Origin: an uncultured Prevotellaceae bacterium
GTDB lineage: Bacteria; Bacteroidota; Bacteroidia; Bacteroidales; Bacteroidaceae
Assembly (NCBI GenBank): GCA_900314655.1
Contig: OMWC01000010.1
Span: forward strand, 1 to 64,000
Reading direction: 5' to 3'
Length of the DNA: 64,000 nt
A program made the translations under genes and the position numbers. How positions within the stretch are numbered: the first letter of the stretch is position 1; every line of letters starts with the position of its first letter. The notes under the pieces are model-generated. The model saw only the letters and a list, made by a program, of their open reading frames with translations. It searched no databases and was not told where the DNA came from. Of the stretch, positions 25,031 to 34,310 are shown piece by piece.

Positions 25031-26254
25031 TTACGGAATCAATAAACTGCTGTCGCCATAGCTCAAGAATCGGAAATCGTGAGCCAAGGCATAGTCGTAT
25101 ATCTTATGCCAGTCGCCCTTCACGAAGGCACTCACCAGAAGCAGCAACGTGGATTGCGGCTGGTGGAAGTTGGTGACCAGCATCTTTACGATTTTGTATT
25201 CATAGCCGGGGGCAATGATAATCTGCGTACTTGAATGGAGTGCGGGCAGATGATGGCGTTCGAGCCAACTGAGCAGATGCTGCAAAGCCTCTTTGGGAGC
25301 TATCTCCTCCCCTGCCCTTTCCTCATAGGGTTCCCATTGGTCAATGTGAAGCTCACTTTCCGACAATTCGGGATTCCTGGCCAGTCGGCAACCCATATAA
25401 TAGAGGCTCTCAAGCGTACGTACGCTGGTGGTGCCCACGGCAATGGCCTTCGCATCATGGGCAATCAGTTTTTCAAGCGTTTCCTTGCGCACGCATATAT
25501 ATTCGGTATGCATCTCATGGCCTTCAATCTCCTCGCTCTTCACGGGCTTGAAGGTGCCGGCTCCCACGTGGAGTGTCACTTCCTCACGGTCGATTCCCTT
25601 CTCATCAATAGCATGCAGCACATCCTCGGTGAAATGGAGTCCGGCCGTTGGAGCAGCCACGGAGCCCTTGATCTTCGAATAGACCGTCTGATAGGTTGTC
25701 TTGTCGCTCTCCTCCGTATCCCTGTTCAGGTATGGAGGGATAGGCAGTTCGCCTACTTCCTCAAGAATCTCAGCAAAGGTAACGTTTGCATTGTTCCATT
25801 CCAGATCTACCCAATGGCTATTACCCACCATCTGCCTACGTGTGGCGGTCAGCGTGAGCTGCTGGCCCTTGATGTTGAAGTCGCGTTTGAGAGTTCCCTC
25901 TTTCCACTTCTTCAGATTGCCAATCATGCAAAGCCACGAACAATGGCTCGTCAGTTGGAACATCAGTTCGTAGTCGGTAGGATCAGCGGGTTCGAGAAGA
26001 AACACTTCGATGAGTGCTCCCGTTTCCTTGCGGAAATGCATTCGGGCCTGAATCACCTTGGTGTTGTTGAACACCATCAGCGCTCCCTCGGGCAGATAGT
26101 CGGGTAAATGATAGAATGAATCATCGGAGACTTCCCCATGCTTATAGACGAGCAATTTGCTATGGTCTCGCTGAGCAATGGGAAACTTGGCAATCCGCTC
26201 ATCAGGCAGATCGTAGTTGTAATCGGAAATCCGAATATGTTTGGGGTCAATCAT
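25031..26254 (-). CDS. queA: tRNA queuosine ribosyltransferase-isomerase
   Basis: QueA moves and isomerises the ribosyl part of S-adenosylmethionine onto preQ1-tRNA to give epoxyqueuosine. Family blocks are LPDERIAKFP near residue 18, FNNTKVIQARM, SVAAPTAGLHFTEDVL near residue 200, VTLHVGAGTFKPV, and the end LLLVSAF. At 407 residues it is somewhat longer than the E. coli enzyme (356). Its start overlaps the PAP2 gene stop by 4 bases, so translation is coupled. No other queuosine gene is in the window. Confidence 0.95.
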   Translation of the reverse strand: MIDPKHIRISDYNYDLPDERIAKFPIAQRDHSKLLVYKHGEVSDDSFYHLPDYLPEGALMVFNNTKVIQARMHFRKETGALIEVFLLEPADPTDYELMFQLTSHCSWLCMIGNLKKWKEGTLKRDFNIKGQQLTLTATRRQMVGNSHWVDLEWNNANVTFAEILEEVGELPIPPYLNRDTEESDKTTYQTVYSKIKGSVAAPTAGLHFTEDVLHAIDEKGIDREEVTLHVGAGTFKPVKSEEIEGHEMHTEYICVRKETLEKLIAHDAKAIAVGTTSVRTLESLYYMGCRLARNPELSESELHIDQWEPYEERAGEEIAPKEALQHLLSWLERHHLPALHSSTQIIIAPGYEYKIVKMLVTNFHQPQSTLLLLVSAFVKGDWHKIYDYALAHDFRFLSYGDSSLLIP

Positions 26255-26934
26255 ACAGACAAAACTGATTTGAAAAGTGCATAAATAAGTGTAAGTACCA
26301 AAGTGGCAATCACCATATCGATGTCGCCAATAGAATAGCCGGTTTTTGTGTAAGCCTCTGATACGTAGCGGAAGTGTGGCGTCACCTTATAATACAGACG
26401 CAGGTGAATCCAGTAGGCAATGCTGCCGACGGCCGTACCAAAGAGCAGTCCGCAAAGGATATCCGACGGATAATGTACTCCCAGATACAAGCGGGTATAG
26501 CAGTTGAGCAACGACCACAGGGTCATTGCTATCGTGAAGGCGCGGTTACGCACCAGAAATATCATATAGATGGCCAGCGTGAAGGTGTTTGCCGCATGGG
26601 CAGAGAAGAAGCTGAAACCACTTTCCCGATAGCCAAGCGCCGTATCAATCGTGTATTTGATGGCCAAATCCTGAGCAGGTCGCGGACGGCCCACAAGAGG
26701 CTTCACCAACAAATCGTCCACACCTGCGGAGAAGATAACACCCATTGCACAACAGCCGACAATGATGAATATCTGCGACATAGACTCGTTATTCTTCAGC
26801 ACCATCACGAACAAGGCAATGTAAAGCGGAATCCACGTCAGCCCATTCGTCAGCGTGAGAATGAACTGATCGAAGATAGCCGACTGGCTACCATTGAAGA
26901 AATGAAGCAAAGCGAGATCTATCTCCTGGAACAT
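26251..26934 (-). CDS. PAP2-superfamily membrane phosphatase
   Basis: A 227-residue inner-membrane phosphatase with about five helices. The three PAP2 catalytic blocks are present: KPLVGRPRPAQ near residue 75, SFFSAHAAN near residue 107, and RLYLGVHYPSD near residue 150. Substrates of the family are lipid phosphates such as undecaprenyl or phosphatidylglycerol phosphate; which one is not decided here. It starts 12 bases after the batD-batE stop and overlaps queA, so it ties the Bat genes to the queA-nadE part of the run. Confidence 0.9.
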   Translation of the reverse strand: MFQEIDLALLHFFNGSQSAIFDQFILTLTNGLTWIPLYIALFVMVLKNNESMSQIFIIVGCCAMGVIFSAGVDDLLVKPLVGRPRPAQDLAIKYTIDTALGYRESGFSFFSAHAANTFTLAIYMIFLVRNRAFTIAMTLWSLLNCYTRLYLGVHYPSDILCGLLFGTAVGSIAYWIHLRLYYKVTPHFRYVSEAYTKTGYSIGDIDMVIATLVLTLIYALFKSVLSV

Positions 26935-26946
26935 ATCGCAGCCTGT

Positions 26947-29517
26947 TTATATCTTTTCAATCTCTGAAGCCGGAACCCATCCTTCACGACCATCGGCCAG
27001 ACGGACAGCCTTCCAGTCGCGCATCGTGTCATCGGTAATGTCAACACGGGTACCTTCGTGAATCACACTCACATCCGAACTGCTCTTGGAGGGGGTCTTC
27101 TTGATGGTTAGCGACGGACTCATCACAATCGCACCCTTGCGGTTCTCAAAGAGCTTCTTCTGCTGATAGGCAAACACATTGCTCAGCAGGAAGAGCACAA
27201 TGAGAATGATACCGCCGAAGAATCCTACCTTCCGCAACCACAACTGCTCCGAGAAGAGATAGGCCAGGAGCAGCAAGAGAGCCAGCGAGATGAAGAGGAT
27301 GGAACAATAAGCCCACCCGTCGGCACTCATCATACCTGTGAGCGAACGCCACCAGGAGATGAAGAACATTTCCGACGCTGGCGTAATCTTGTCAATGGTC
27401 TTCGAACGGGCCATCTGCAGGTTAAATCGGATATCATCGTCACCTGGTGAGAGCATCAGGGCACGCTCATAGGCCAACACCGACTGCACGATGTTATCCG
27501 TGCGATAATAGGCATTGCCTAAGTTGTAATAGAGCTCTGCCGTCTTGTTCTTCTTCAGCAGTTCCTCATAGTCCTTGATGGCCTGCACGTAGTTGCCCTT
27601 GCTGTACTCGGCATCGGCATTGGCCTTGGTGATGGCCATTGAGGGCAAAGCCGACAATCCCATCGTGATCATCAGGAGCACAAGGCGCATCGTGGCATTC
27701 CTGGGAGCCTTCTTGTTCGTCTTCATTACGTCTTCAATCTGTGTGATGGCAGTCATAGCCGAAGTGAATGTCTTGTTCATATTACCCGCAGCATCTCCTG
27801 GTGCATAGCGCTCAAACTCGCATTCATCAAGGGCGGTCATAAACTTGCTGATCGTGTCGTCGTCAACGTTGCGGTCACGCAGCTTGTCTTCGATATTCTC
27901 CTTGGAAAGTTCGCTGACCGGAATGTTGAGTTTGTCGCCTACATAGCCCCAAAGAGCACGGAGCACTTCATCATAGAATTCGCCCTGACGCTGTTGCTGC
28001 ATCAGCTTGCTGGCTTTCTTCAGTCGCTTCGTTGCCACCTTATTGGCCATCTTCGAGCGCATCTTCACGATATCTGCATTCTCAATGGCACGATGACGGA
28101 AGGCAACCAGCAGGGCCACGAATACCATCAGTATCAAAGCCAGGATCACCCAATAGGTGGTGCTCCCGTAGAACATTCCACCCACTTTGTTGAAGCGGCT
28201 CGTTCCCATCTTGATGCCGTGAATGTCTTGGTTCTTCTGCTCTGCATAGACAGCTGCCGAGGCATTGTCGTCACCCTTCTCCACATTGATCTCAAAGGCT
28301 TGCGTCTTCAGGGTCTTGTAGGCATTAGCCGACGTATCATAATAGGTAAACTCCACGGGAGGAATCTGATACTTACCCTGATTTCTCGGAACCACCAGGA
28401 AGTCGTAAACCATGTTGCCCTCCACGCCATTGGCGGTCAGCTTGGTCTTATCCGTAATCTTGGGGTCGTACTTGTCAAAATCCTTGGGGAAGTTCACCAC
28501 CGGCTGCTTAATGAGCTTCAGGTTGCCGGTTCCGCTCACCACCACGCGGAGCGTCACAGGGTCGTTGGCCTTGATCTCGGTCTTATTGAGTTGCGCTGAG
28601 ATATTGAATTTTCCCACGCCACCCGAGAAGTTGGCCGGACGCGTAGGAAGCGGATCTACCTGAATGGTCAGCCCCGGGGCCTTGATGCTGCGCTTCACCT
28701 CCACATATCCGCTGCCGCCATTGAAGAATGCCTCAAAGGGATCTACGGCACGGTTCTGCTGCACCACGGTTCCATTGAAGGTAATGCTCGGAATCTCCAA
28801 CTGGCCTGTCATCTGGGGATACATCACGTACTGGCTCCACGTGACACACCGGTAAGGACGGCCATTGACTTCCTCCACGTGGAAACTCTTCTGCTGGGGC
28901 AGTTTCACTTCCTGCGTATGGAATCCCGTCAGGTCGGGCATCTTTCCCTCCAGCGTCGTCAGGTCAACGAGCGTATATACCTTATAGGTAAGCAACACGG
29001 GCTCCTGCTCATGCACACGCTTCTTGTTGGCACTCACACGGATGAAGAGGTCGTTACCCGTGATGGCACTTCCGGCCTGACGCATCTGGTGGTTGTCATT
29101 GTCCTCATGCATCTTCGGTGCACCTCCCGTGCTTTCTGCCTGTCCATGAACGGTAATCTTCACGGGATGGGAAGCTATCTGCTTGCCGCCGACTCTCACA
29201 TGGGCAGCAGGAATCGTGTAGCTACCGCTCTTGTTGGCGCAGACTATGAACGTGTAGGTAATCGACGACGAGCTGCTGGTATGTCCGTTCACCATCTGGA
29301 ACGATGACTGGCTCGACGTGTAGGGACCGGTTATGATCTCCAGTCCTTCAGGCACATTGCCCACACGGAAATTATCAGCATCCTGCGTATTCACGGTATA
29401 GGTCAGGCGGAAGTTCTCACCCGTCTGCACACGCGACGGAGCATTGACCGTGAGACTCTGCGCTCCCACCGCCATGCTGATCATCATCAGTTGTAATATG
29501 AACAGATATTTCTTCAT
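26947..29517 (-). CDS. batD: BatD-BatE fusion protein (aerotolerance operon)
   Basis: An 856-residue envelope protein that joins two Bat proteins usually coded apart. Residues 1-20 are a signal peptide (ending AVGAQ), then BatD beta domains up to a membrane helix near residue 460 (VILALILMVFVALLVAF). A second signal-like helix at about 610-630 (MRLVLLMITMGLSALPSMA) starts the BatE part, with TPR repeats (YYNLGNAYYRTDN, AYERALMLSPGD), two membrane helices, and an SH3-like end (GREGWVPASEIE). The second internal signal sequence shows the fusion point. Bat proteins support oxygen tolerance or envelope integrity in Bacteroides; the mechanism is unclear. Confidence 0.85.
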   Translation of the reverse strand: MKKYLFILQLMMISMAVGAQSLTVNAPSRVQTGENFRLTYTVNTQDADNFRVGNVPEGLEIITGPYTSSQSSFQMVNGHTSSSSSITYTFIVCANKSGSYTIPAAHVRVGGKQIASHPVKITVHGQAESTGGAPKMHEDNDNHQMRQAGSAITGNDLFIRVSANKKRVHEQEPVLLTYKVYTLVDLTTLEGKMPDLTGFHTQEVKLPQQKSFHVEEVNGRPYRCVTWSQYVMYPQMTGQLEIPSITFNGTVVQQNRAVDPFEAFFNGGSGYVEVKRSIKAPGLTIQVDPLPTRPANFSGGVGKFNISAQLNKTEIKANDPVTLRVVVSGTGNLKLIKQPVVNFPKDFDKYDPKITDKTKLTANGVEGNMVYDFLVVPRNQGKYQIPPVEFTYYDTSANAYKTLKTQAFEINVEKGDDNASAAVYAEQKNQDIHGIKMGTSRFNKVGGMFYGSTTYWVILALILMVFVALLVAFRHRAIENADIVKMRSKMANKVATKRLKKASKLMQQQRQGEFYDEVLRALWGYVGDKLNIPVSELSKENIEDKLRDRNVDDDTISKFMTALDECEFERYAPGDAAGNMNKTFTSAMTAITQIEDVMKTNKKAPRNATMRLVLLMITMGLSALPSMAITKANADAEYSKGNYVQAIKDYEELLKKNKTAELYYNLGNAYYRTDNIVQSVLAYERALMLSPGDDDIRFNLQMARSKTIDKITPASEMFFISWWRSLTGMMSADGWAYCSILFISLALLLLLAYLFSEQLWLRKVGFFGGIILIVLFLLSNVFAYQQKKLFENRKGAIVMSPSLTIKKTPSKSSSDVSVIHEGTRVDITDDTMRDWKAVRLADGREGWVPASEIEKI

Positions 29518-29555
29518 ATCCTTCTATTCTATTCGAAACATTAACAAATCGGTCA

Positions 29556-30233
29556 TTACCAGTTCTTCTGCACATTCCTTCGGCGGGGCTGCTGCATGGC
29601 TTTCTTCATCCGCTGCTGCGTGGCCTTCTCGTTCTGGATGGCAGCATTGAGCAGCTGCTCGGCGTTGTCCTTGCTCATCTGCTCGTTCTGGTCCTGTTGT
29701 TGCTGTTCCTTGTTCTTATCCTTGTTTTCATTTTGCTTCTTGTCCTGCTTCTGCTTATCCTGGTTCTTATCCTTGTTCTGGTCCTTATTCTGCTGGTTCT
29801 GCTGCTGGTTTTGCTTGTTCTGCTGCTTGCAGAGAGCCAGGTTGTAGCGGGTCTCATCGTCTTTCGGATTATCGCGAAGCGACTGCTGGTAGGCCTTGAT
29901 GGCCTCGCCATACATGCGATGGTTCTGGCAGATCACGCCGATGTTGTGGTTAGCCCTCGAACGGCGCAGCTTGTTGGTTTCCACCTGGGCGGCTTTCTGG
30001 TATTGGATAATGGCAGCCGAGTCTTTCTGCTGCATCATCAGCGCACATCCCAGATTGTAGAGAGCCTGCGGATTATCAGCATTCTTGGCAAGCGCCTTCC
30101 GATACTCCACTTCCGCCTGAGCCCATTGCTTCTGATGATAGAGGCGGTTGCCCTGACGGATGCATTGGCGGTCTGTCTGGGCTTGGGCGGCCACGGCCAC
30201 AAGAAGAAACATATATATCAGTATCTTTCTCAT
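29556..30233 (-). CDS. batC: BatC TPR protein
   Basis: A 225-residue exported protein with a signal peptide (ILIYMFLLVAVAAQAQ), three TPR-like repeats at about residues 25-140 (QWAQAEVEYRKALAKNADNP, YGEAIKAYQQSLRDNPKDD) and a low-complexity tail of Gln, Asn, Lys and Asp (KQNQQQNQQNKDQNKDK type). It ends in a basic block. In the Bat operon BatC is thought to be a periplasmic scaffold for BatA/BatB. Its start overlaps the batB stop by 4 bases. The repeat-rich tail makes long shadow frames on the other strand. Confidence 0.85.
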   Translation of the reverse strand: MRKILIYMFLLVAVAAQAQTDRQCIRQGNRLYHQKQWAQAEVEYRKALAKNADNPQALYNLGCALMMQQKDSAAIIQYQKAAQVETNKLRRSRANHNIGVICQNHRMYGEAIKAYQQSLRDNPKDDETRYNLALCKQQNKQNQQQNQQNKDQNKDKNQDKQKQDKKQNENKDKNKEQQQQDQNEQMSKDNAEQLLNAAIQNEKATQQRMKKAMQQPRRRNVQKNW

Positions 30234-31252
30234 TTTCTCTTGAACAATTTAACGTTTTTGAGCAACGGGTTCCGGCTCTCCAACACACATACTTCGATAA
30301 TCAGCAGCAGCAGCACGAGAATGCCGAAGGCCTGGAACTGCTCGTCGTATTCGCTATAGACCACACTCGAGAGCTCACCCTTCTGCAACTTCGTCAGCTC
30401 GTCGTTCAGCTGCTCCTGGGCGGCATTGGTGTTATCCACATGGATATAGGCACCGCCACCGGCCTTGGCCAGATCCTTACACATCTGCTCATTCAGAGCC
30501 GACATCACCTCCTGGCCGGAGTTGTCCTTCATATAGCCGCCCTCACCGTCGGGGATGGGAGAACCCTTCGTACTTCCCACACCGAGCACAAACACGCGCA
30601 TGCCCTTCTTCAGGGCTGCCTGGGCTGCCTCTACGGCACCGCCTTCATGGTCTTCACCATCCGTGATCACGATGATGGCTCGCCCTATCTTCTCCTGCTG
30701 GGTGAAGCTGTTCATCGAGATATTGATAGCCTCGGCAATGTTGGTTCCCTGGGTGGCTATCAGCGAGGGGTCGGTGTTCTGCAGGAACATCTTGGCCGAC
30801 ACATAGTCGCTCGTGATGGGCAGCTGGATAAAGGCATCGCCGGCAAAGACCACCAGCCCCACCTTGTCGTTGGTGAAGTTGTCCACCATCCGCTCGATGA
30901 GCATCTTGCTCTTGTCCAAGCGCGAAGGCACCACATCCTCAGCCTTCATCGAGTTGCTGATATCCACGGCTATCATGGCCTCAATGCCGTTGCGCTTCTC
31001 TCGTGATATCTTTGTTCCCATCTGTGGGCGGGCCAGCATCACGATCAGCAAGGCCAAGGCAGCCATCAAGAGCCAGAACTTCACCTCCGGACGGAAGCGT
31101 GACACATCAGGCATCAGCGCCTTCAACAGTTCAGGGTCGCCGAATTTCTTCAGCTTCTTCCGGCGTTTGCTGATCACGTAAAACCTGATGAGCGCCAATA
31201 TCGGAATCAGCACCAGCAGGTAGAGATATATGGGGTTTTCAAATCTGAACAT
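30230..31252 (-). CDS. batB: BatB, membrane-anchored VWA protein
   Basis: A 340-residue protein with two N-terminal membrane helices (YLYLLVLIPILALI and FWLLMAALALLIVMLA), a von Willebrand A domain with the metal site MIAVDISNSM near residue 92 (DxSxS) and VVFAGDAFIQLP, and a C-terminal helix (AFGILVLLLLIIEVCVL). VWA domains bind partner proteins through a metal ion. It overlaps batA by one base and batC by four, so translation of the operon is tightly linked. Confidence 0.9.
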   Translation of the reverse strand: MFRFENPIYLYLLVLIPILALIRFYVISKRRKKLKKFGDPELLKALMPDVSRFRPEVKFWLLMAALALLIVMLARPQMGTKISREKRNGIEAMIAVDISNSMKAEDVVPSRLDKSKMLIERMVDNFTNDKVGLVVFAGDAFIQLPITSDYVSAKMFLQNTDPSLIATQGTNIAEAINISMNSFTQQEKIGRAIIVITDGEDHEGGAVEAAQAALKKGMRVFVLGVGSTKGSPIPDGEGGYMKDNSGQEVMSALNEQMCKDLAKAGGGAYIHVDNTNAAQEQLNDELTKLQKGELSSVVYSEYDEQFQAFGILVLLLLIIEVCVLESRNPLLKNVKLFKRK

Positions 31253-32250
31253 TACGGTATTCTTCTAAACCAAGTGATTCTTAACAGTATCTCGAGCAGC
31301 AGCGTGAGGAAGGCTGCCAGCGCAAACGGCTGATAGGCCTCATAGTGCTTGGAGAATTTCTTCACGTCCATCTTCGTCTTTTCCAGCTTGTCAATGTCGC
31401 GGTAGATCTGCTTCAGCTCTGCCGTGCTCGTGGCCCGGTAGAAGTGGCCGTCGGCCATAGCTGCTATCTGGCTCAGCGTCTGGGTATCCACATCGGCCTT
31501 CACGTTCACGTACTGGATGCTGCCGCCCACCTGCATCGGATAAGGTGCCACACCCTTCGTGCCCACGGCAATGGTATAGACGCGGATGTTCAGGCTCTTG
31601 GCTATCTGGGCAGCCGTCAGGGGCGAGATGTCGCCCATGTTGTTGGAACCGTCGGTCAGCAGGATCACCACCTTGCTCTTCGTCTTCGAATCCTTCAGGC
31701 GACTCACGGCATTGGCCAGACCCATGCCCACGGCCGTTCCGTCCTCAATCAGTCCGCGTGCGGCAATATCCGTACGCACATTCTGGAGCAGGTTCAGCAG
31801 AGAGGTATGGTCGGTAGTCATCGGACATTGGGTGAAGGCCTCACCGGCAAAGATGGTCAGTCCGATATTATCGTCAGGACGGCCGCTGATAAACTCTGTG
31901 GCCACACTCTTGGCAGCCTCGATGCGGTTTGGCTTCAGGTCCTGGGCAAGCATACTGGTGGAAACGTCCATGGCCAGCATGATGTCAATGCCCTCGGTGG
32001 TTCGCTTGCCCCAGCTGTTATGAGTCTGCGGACGAGCCAGGCACACCACCACCAGCACAAACGTGAGCATCCTCAACACATCGGGAAGCCACACCAGACG
32101 CTGGCGCAGGCTCTTCGGTGCATAGCGATAGGCATTGGTGTCGCTCATCTGCATCGTGGGCTCGCTCTTCTTGCGGTAAAGCAGATACCATAATACATAC
32201 GGTATCAGCAATAGCAGCAACAGCAGGTATTCTTTGTTTACAAATTCCAT
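31252..32250 (-). CDS. batA: BatA, membrane-anchored VWA protein
   Basis: A 332-residue protein with N-terminal membrane helices (YLLLLLLLIPYVLWYLL; MLTFVLVVVCLA), a VWA domain with the metal site MLAMDVSTSM near residue 92 (DxSxS) and LTIFAGEAFTQCP, and a final helix (FALAAFLTLLLEILLRI). It resembles BatB but is clearly distinct, as is usual for this paralogous pair. The gene lies 8 bases after the BatD-like gene. Confidence 0.9.
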   Translation of the reverse strand: MEFVNKEYLLLLLLLIPYVLWYLLYRKKSEPTMQMSDTNAYRYAPKSLRQRLVWLPDVLRMLTFVLVVVCLARPQTHNSWGKRTTEGIDIMLAMDVSTSMLAQDLKPNRIEAAKSVATEFISGRPDDNIGLTIFAGEAFTQCPMTTDHTSLLNLLQNVRTDIAARGLIEDGTAVGMGLANAVSRLKDSKTKSKVVILLTDGSNNMGDISPLTAAQIAKSLNIRVYTIAVGTKGVAPYPMQVGGSIQYVNVKADVDTQTLSQIAAMADGHFYRATSTAELKQIYRDIDKLEKTKMDVKKFSKHYEAYQPFALAAFLTLLLEILLRITWFRRIP

Positions 32251-32258
32251 AATTTATC

Positions 32259-33329
32259 TTATCCTATTAAAAGGTAAGCCTGATAGAACACATAGACCAG
32301 CAAGGCGGTGGAAACCACGGCAATCACGCCGATGGCCCACTTCAGGGCAATCCTTGAACGCTTGGAGCGCACCTCCTGCTCGGTCAGCTTGGGCTCCACA
32401 CGCTCCGTCGTGGGCTGGTTCTCAAGCTTCGTCTCGTTGATAAACTGTACGGCATTCACCAGGTTCATGTCGTTCTCATTGATGAGCGTGGAATACTTGG
32501 CAAACTTCACGAGGTCTGCCGTAGTGAAAAGCTCCCGCAGCTCGTCGATCATCTTCTGGTCTTCAGCTTCCTGCAGGCGCGAGATAATCTCCGTGGAGGT
32601 CATCTCCATCGCATTGAACCCGAACCGCTCCTCGATATACTTGCGGAGGGTGTCAGTAAGCCGCGTATAGTAGGCTTTCTGGTCTTCCGAGCTCTGCATG
32701 CGGTCTGCCTTCAGCTGCTCTATCTCCTGCATGGCTCGCTGATGGGGCAACACTCGCTTCACGATGCGCACCTTGGCCAGGATGGGCTTGTTGTTCTTCA
32801 GGCGCGAACGCAGATAGACAGCCAGGCACACCAATACCAGCAGCAGCACACTCAGCCAGAACAGCGGGCTCCATTCGCTCCACTGGAACGGATTGTCCTG
32901 CACGTCCTTCGGCGGATAGAACTGTTCGGGATGGAGCGTATCCACAGGCACGGTCAATACCTTCAGCGCCAGGCTCTTGCTCTGGTAAGTCTTGCCCCCG
33001 GCCTTCACCTTCAGCGCAGGCAGATAGTAGAGCTGCTCGTCGAATGAAGTCAGGGTATAAACCTTGCTCACCCGGATCATCCCGTTGTCCAGTTCCGATG
33101 TGTCGGCCTCAGACGACTCCAGCACCTCCACGCCGGGCGTGATATACTGAGAGGGCTTAAACTCCGGGAACTCCAGCGTCTGCCCTTTCTTCATCGAGAC
33201 GCTCAGCGTGACATGCGCCTGCTCGCCAATCAGTATCTGGGTGGAATCAATCACAGATTCCACCTGGACTTGAGCCATCGAACACAACGGACAGCATATC
33301 AGCGCAATATATAATATCAGTCTCTTCAA
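32259..33329 (-). CDS. BatD-like/DUF4381-like membrane protein of the Bat operon
   Basis: A 356-residue exported protein with signal peptide (ending CSMAQ), a beta-sandwich N part (IDSTQILIGEQAHVTLSVSM), a membrane helix near residue 158 (LFWLSVLLLVLVCLAVYL), a helical cytoplasmic part (YYTRLTDTLRKYIEERFG near residue 220) and a last helix near residue 335. Such proteins sit between DUF58 and batA in Bacteroidales and are often labelled hypothetical or BatD-like. The helix-rich C part resembles DUF4381. It is probably part of the Bat membrane complex. Confidence 0.75.
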   Translation of the reverse strand: MKRLILYIALICCPLCSMAQVQVESVIDSTQILIGEQAHVTLSVSMKKGQTLEFPEFKPSQYITPGVEVLESSEADTSELDNGMIRVSKVYTLTSFDEQLYYLPALKVKAGGKTYQSKSLALKVLTVPVDTLHPEQFYPPKDVQDNPFQWSEWSPLFWLSVLLLVLVCLAVYLRSRLKNNKPILAKVRIVKRVLPHQRAMQEIEQLKADRMQSSEDQKAYYTRLTDTLRKYIEERFGFNAMEMTSTEIISRLQEAEDQKMIDELRELFTTADLVKFAKYSTLINENDMNLVNAVQFINETKLENQPTTERVEPKLTEQEVRSKRSRIALKWAIGVIAVVSTALLVYVFYQAYLLIG

Positions 33330-33350
33330 AACCTTTTACAATAAACTATT

Positions 33351-33385
33351 AACCATAAACTATAATCCCTCAACCATCAACCATC
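33351..33385 (-). repeat. 7-bp-period repeat between Bat genes
   Basis: Heptads of the type AACCAT(A/C) and AACTATA fill the gap between the DUF58 stop and the next gene. A similar block lies at 34276-34310. Confidence 0.6.
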
Positions 33386-34258
33386 TCAGCTCCTCATCCG
33401 GAAAAGCATTAGCAGCTGCTTCACGTAGTCATCGTTCGTGGCAATGCTCACGTTGTCCACATTGCTCTTGGTGAACGACTCCTTCAGCTCCTCCTGGCGC
33501 TTCATCCAGTAGGCCGTATGGGCCCGTCGGAGCTTCTTGCTGCTGGTGTCGATATACATCTCGTGGCCAGTCTCAGCATCACGCACCTTCATCAGCCCCA
33601 CGTCGGGCAGCGTCTTGGCCCTCTGGTCATACACCTGGATAGCCACCACGTCGTGCTTGCGGTTGCAGATGGTGAGAGCCTGGGTGAAGTCGTTAGGCGA
33701 ATAGAAGTCGCTCAGCATGAAAGCCGTGCAACGGCGCTTGATCACGCTCGTCAGGAATTCCACCGCCAGGCGTACGTCAGTCTTCCTGCTCTCAGGCTTG
33801 AAGTCGAGCATCTCGCGGATGATGTAGAGAATATGCTTGCGGCCCTTCTTCGGAGGAATATACTTCTCAATCTTGTCCGAGAAGAATATCACGCCAATCT
33901 TATCGTTGTTCTGTATGGCGCTGAAAGCCAGCGTGGCAGCAACCTCCGTCACCATGTCCTTCTTCATCTGCACCTGCGTGCCAAACTCCAGAGAACCCGA
34001 CACGTCGATCAGCAGCATCACCGTCAGCTCGCGCTCCTCCTCAAAGACCTTCACGTAGGGACGATGAAACCTTGCCGTCACGTTCCAGTCGATGTCGCGC
34101 ACGTCATCCCCAAACTGATACTCTCTCACCTCGCTGAAAGCCATTCCCCTACCCTTGAAGGCAGAATGGTATTGTCCAGCGAAGATGTTTGAACTCAGCC
34201 CGCGGGTCTTGATTTCAATCTTCCTTACTTTCTTCAGTATCTCTGACGTTTCCATCAC
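33386..34258 (-). CDS. DUF58 domain protein of the Bat operon
   Basis: A 290-residue soluble protein. It starts SEILKKVRKIEIKTRG and carries FSEVREYQFGDDVRDIDWNV, the classical DUF58 signature, near residue 42. A VWA-like metal site MLLIDVSGSLEFG follows near residue 80. DUF58 proteins form a module with MoxR ATPases and VWA proteins, in which the ATPase acts as a chaperone on the VWA partners. It lies between moxR and the BatD-like gene with repeat-filled gaps of about 50 bases each. Confidence 0.9.
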   Translation of the reverse strand: MMETSEILKKVRKIEIKTRGLSSNIFAGQYHSAFKGRGMAFSEVREYQFGDDVRDIDWNVTARFHRPYVKVFEEERELTVMLLIDVSGSLEFGTQVQMKKDMVTEVAATLAFSAIQNNDKIGVIFFSDKIEKYIPPKKGRKHILYIIREMLDFKPESRKTDVRLAVEFLTSVIKRRCTAFMLSDFYSPNDFTQALTICNRKHDVVAIQVYDQRAKTLPDVGLMKVRDAETGHEMYIDTSSKKLRRAHTAYWMKRQEELKESFTKSNVDNVSIATNDDYVKQLLMLFRMRS

Positions 34259-34275
34259 AAAAACACAAAACTAAC

Positions 34276-34310
34276 AACCATCAACCATAAACCATCAACT
34301 ATCAACCATC
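34276..34310 (-). repeat. 7-bp-period repeat between moxR and DUF58
   Basis: Five heptads, four of them AACCAT(C/A) and one AACTATC, run up to the moxR stop codon. Confidence 0.7.
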
